A stretch of DNA of 7,480 nt from Clostridiales bacterium (GTDB lineage Bacteria > Bacillota > Clostridia > Lachnospirales > Lachnospiraceae), in contig JAAZDA010000105.1 in the NCBI GenBank assembly GCA_012512995.1, forward strand, positions 1 to 7,480. The letters are read 5' to 3'. Shown piece after piece: positions 7,322 to 7,480 of this stretch (the first letter of the stretch is position 1; the number at the start of each line of letters is the position of its first letter). The position numbers were made by a program, and so were the translations under genes. The notes under the pieces are model-generated. The model saw only the letters and a list, made by a program, of their open reading frames with translations, made no database searches and was not told the DNA's origin.

Positions 7322-7342
7322 ACCTCCTGATAATTCTTATCA
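7322..7342 (-). promoter_or_regulatory. Strong ribosome binding site abutting a small inverted repeat
   Basis: Minus-strand AGGAGGT (7328-7322) lies seven bases from the ATG at 7314, an almost ideal site. Immediately upstream and sharing one base is TGATAA-GAA-TTATCA (7342-7328), a perfect 6-base inverted repeat. As RNA it is AT-only and weak; as DNA it would lie near +1 to +15 of the closest candidate promoter, an operator-like position. Confidence 0.65.
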
Positions 7343-7350
7343 TTTATGAA

Positions 7351-7379
7351 ATTCTACCTCAATTCACAGCATAAATAAA
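7351..7379 (-). promoter_or_regulatory. Weak candidate promoter for the acidic protein gene
   Basis: Minus strand TTTATT (7379-7374, 3 of 6), 17-base spacer, TAGAAT (7356-7351, 5 of 6); the start would be near 7344 with a leader of about 30 bases. The -35 is poor. Alternatives are TTTACA (7409-7404) with 16 bases to TATGTT (7387-7382), and TTGACC (7474-7469) with 17 bases to TACTAT (7451-7446). I cannot choose between them from sequence. Confidence 0.3.
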
Positions 7380-7421
7380 GAAACATATGCATATTTTATC
7401 ACCTGTAAAGCAGTTTAAGGC

Positions 7422-7450
7422 TTGAAAGCGCCAAAATCCCGTGATATAGT
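7422..7450 (+). promoter_or_regulatory. Rightward sigma-A promoter leading out of the window
   Basis: Plus strand TTGAAA (7422-7427, 5 of 6), 17-base spacer, TATAGT (7445-7450, 5 of 6) with TG one base before the -10 (extended -10). It points away from the acidic protein gene, so a divergent gene probably begins just beyond 7480; ACGGAG near 7474-7479 could be its ribosome site. The downstream gene is not visible. Confidence 0.55.
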
Positions 7451-7459
7451 AATTTTTAA

Positions 7460-7472
7460 GACCAATTTGGTC
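7460..7472. promoter_or_regulatory. 13-bp palindrome just downstream of the rightward promoter (possible operator)
   Basis: GACCAA, one central base, TTGGTC: perfect 6-base arms, extendable with one mismatch to TTGACC/GGTCTT. It begins about three bases after the predicted start of the rightward promoter and overlaps the TTGACC of a leftward -35 candidate, so a bound dimer could affect both directions. No regulator can be named. Confidence 0.4.
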
Positions 7473-7480
7473 AACGGAGC

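Noticed and set aside
7385..7394. 10-bp palindrome ATATGCATAT in the right intergenic region
   Set aside because: Short, AT-rich and without a convincing promoter around it; expected by chance in such sequence.

Overview
The window looks like an ordinary chromosomal segment of a Gram-positive Bacillota. A clostridial, possibly Lachnospiraceae-type, genome is the best guess. This is inferred from the AddAB (not RecBCD) recombination nuclease in addB-addA order, strong AGGAGG-type ribosome binding sites, U-tract intrinsic terminators and a clostridial-type UraA/PyrP permease; no rRNA or other decisive marker is present. All four recognised genes lie on the minus strand and read right to left. 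No mobile element, CRISPR array, tRNA or rRNA was seen.

Right to left: (1) 7315-7480 is intergenic. It holds the leader of a small gene and, facing the other way, a good sigma-A-type promoter that fires rightward out of the window next to a 13-bp palindrome. (2) 6745-7314 encodes a 189-residue membrane-anchored, extremely acidic protein with a YtxH-like N-terminus, closed by a strong terminator at 6701-6739. (3) 5202-6617 encodes a uracil/xanthine permease (NCS2/NAT family) with its own promoter and a short 5'-terminal hairpin in the leader. (4) 5113-5201 is a compact junction: the permease terminator, a candidate addB promoter whose predicted start lies inside the terminator's 5' arm, and a 17-bp interrupted palindrome between the -35 and -10. 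(5) 1558-5112 is addB and (6) 1-1556 is the first 518 codons of addA, which runs off the left edge. One base separates addB from addA.

AddA and AddB form the heterodimeric helicase-nuclease that resects double-strand breaks and hands 3' single-stranded DNA to RecA. The visible catalytic residues are intact: the AddA helicase motifs, and the AddB nuclease D/K pair and four-cysteine iron-sulfur site. The permease and the acidic protein appear to be separate transcription units with no obvious functional link to addAB.

I found no clearly new multi-gene system. The most interesting signals are regulatory: the addB promoter/terminator/palindrome overlap, the permease leader hairpin that resembles a PyrR loop but is one base short, and the unusual acidic anchored protein.
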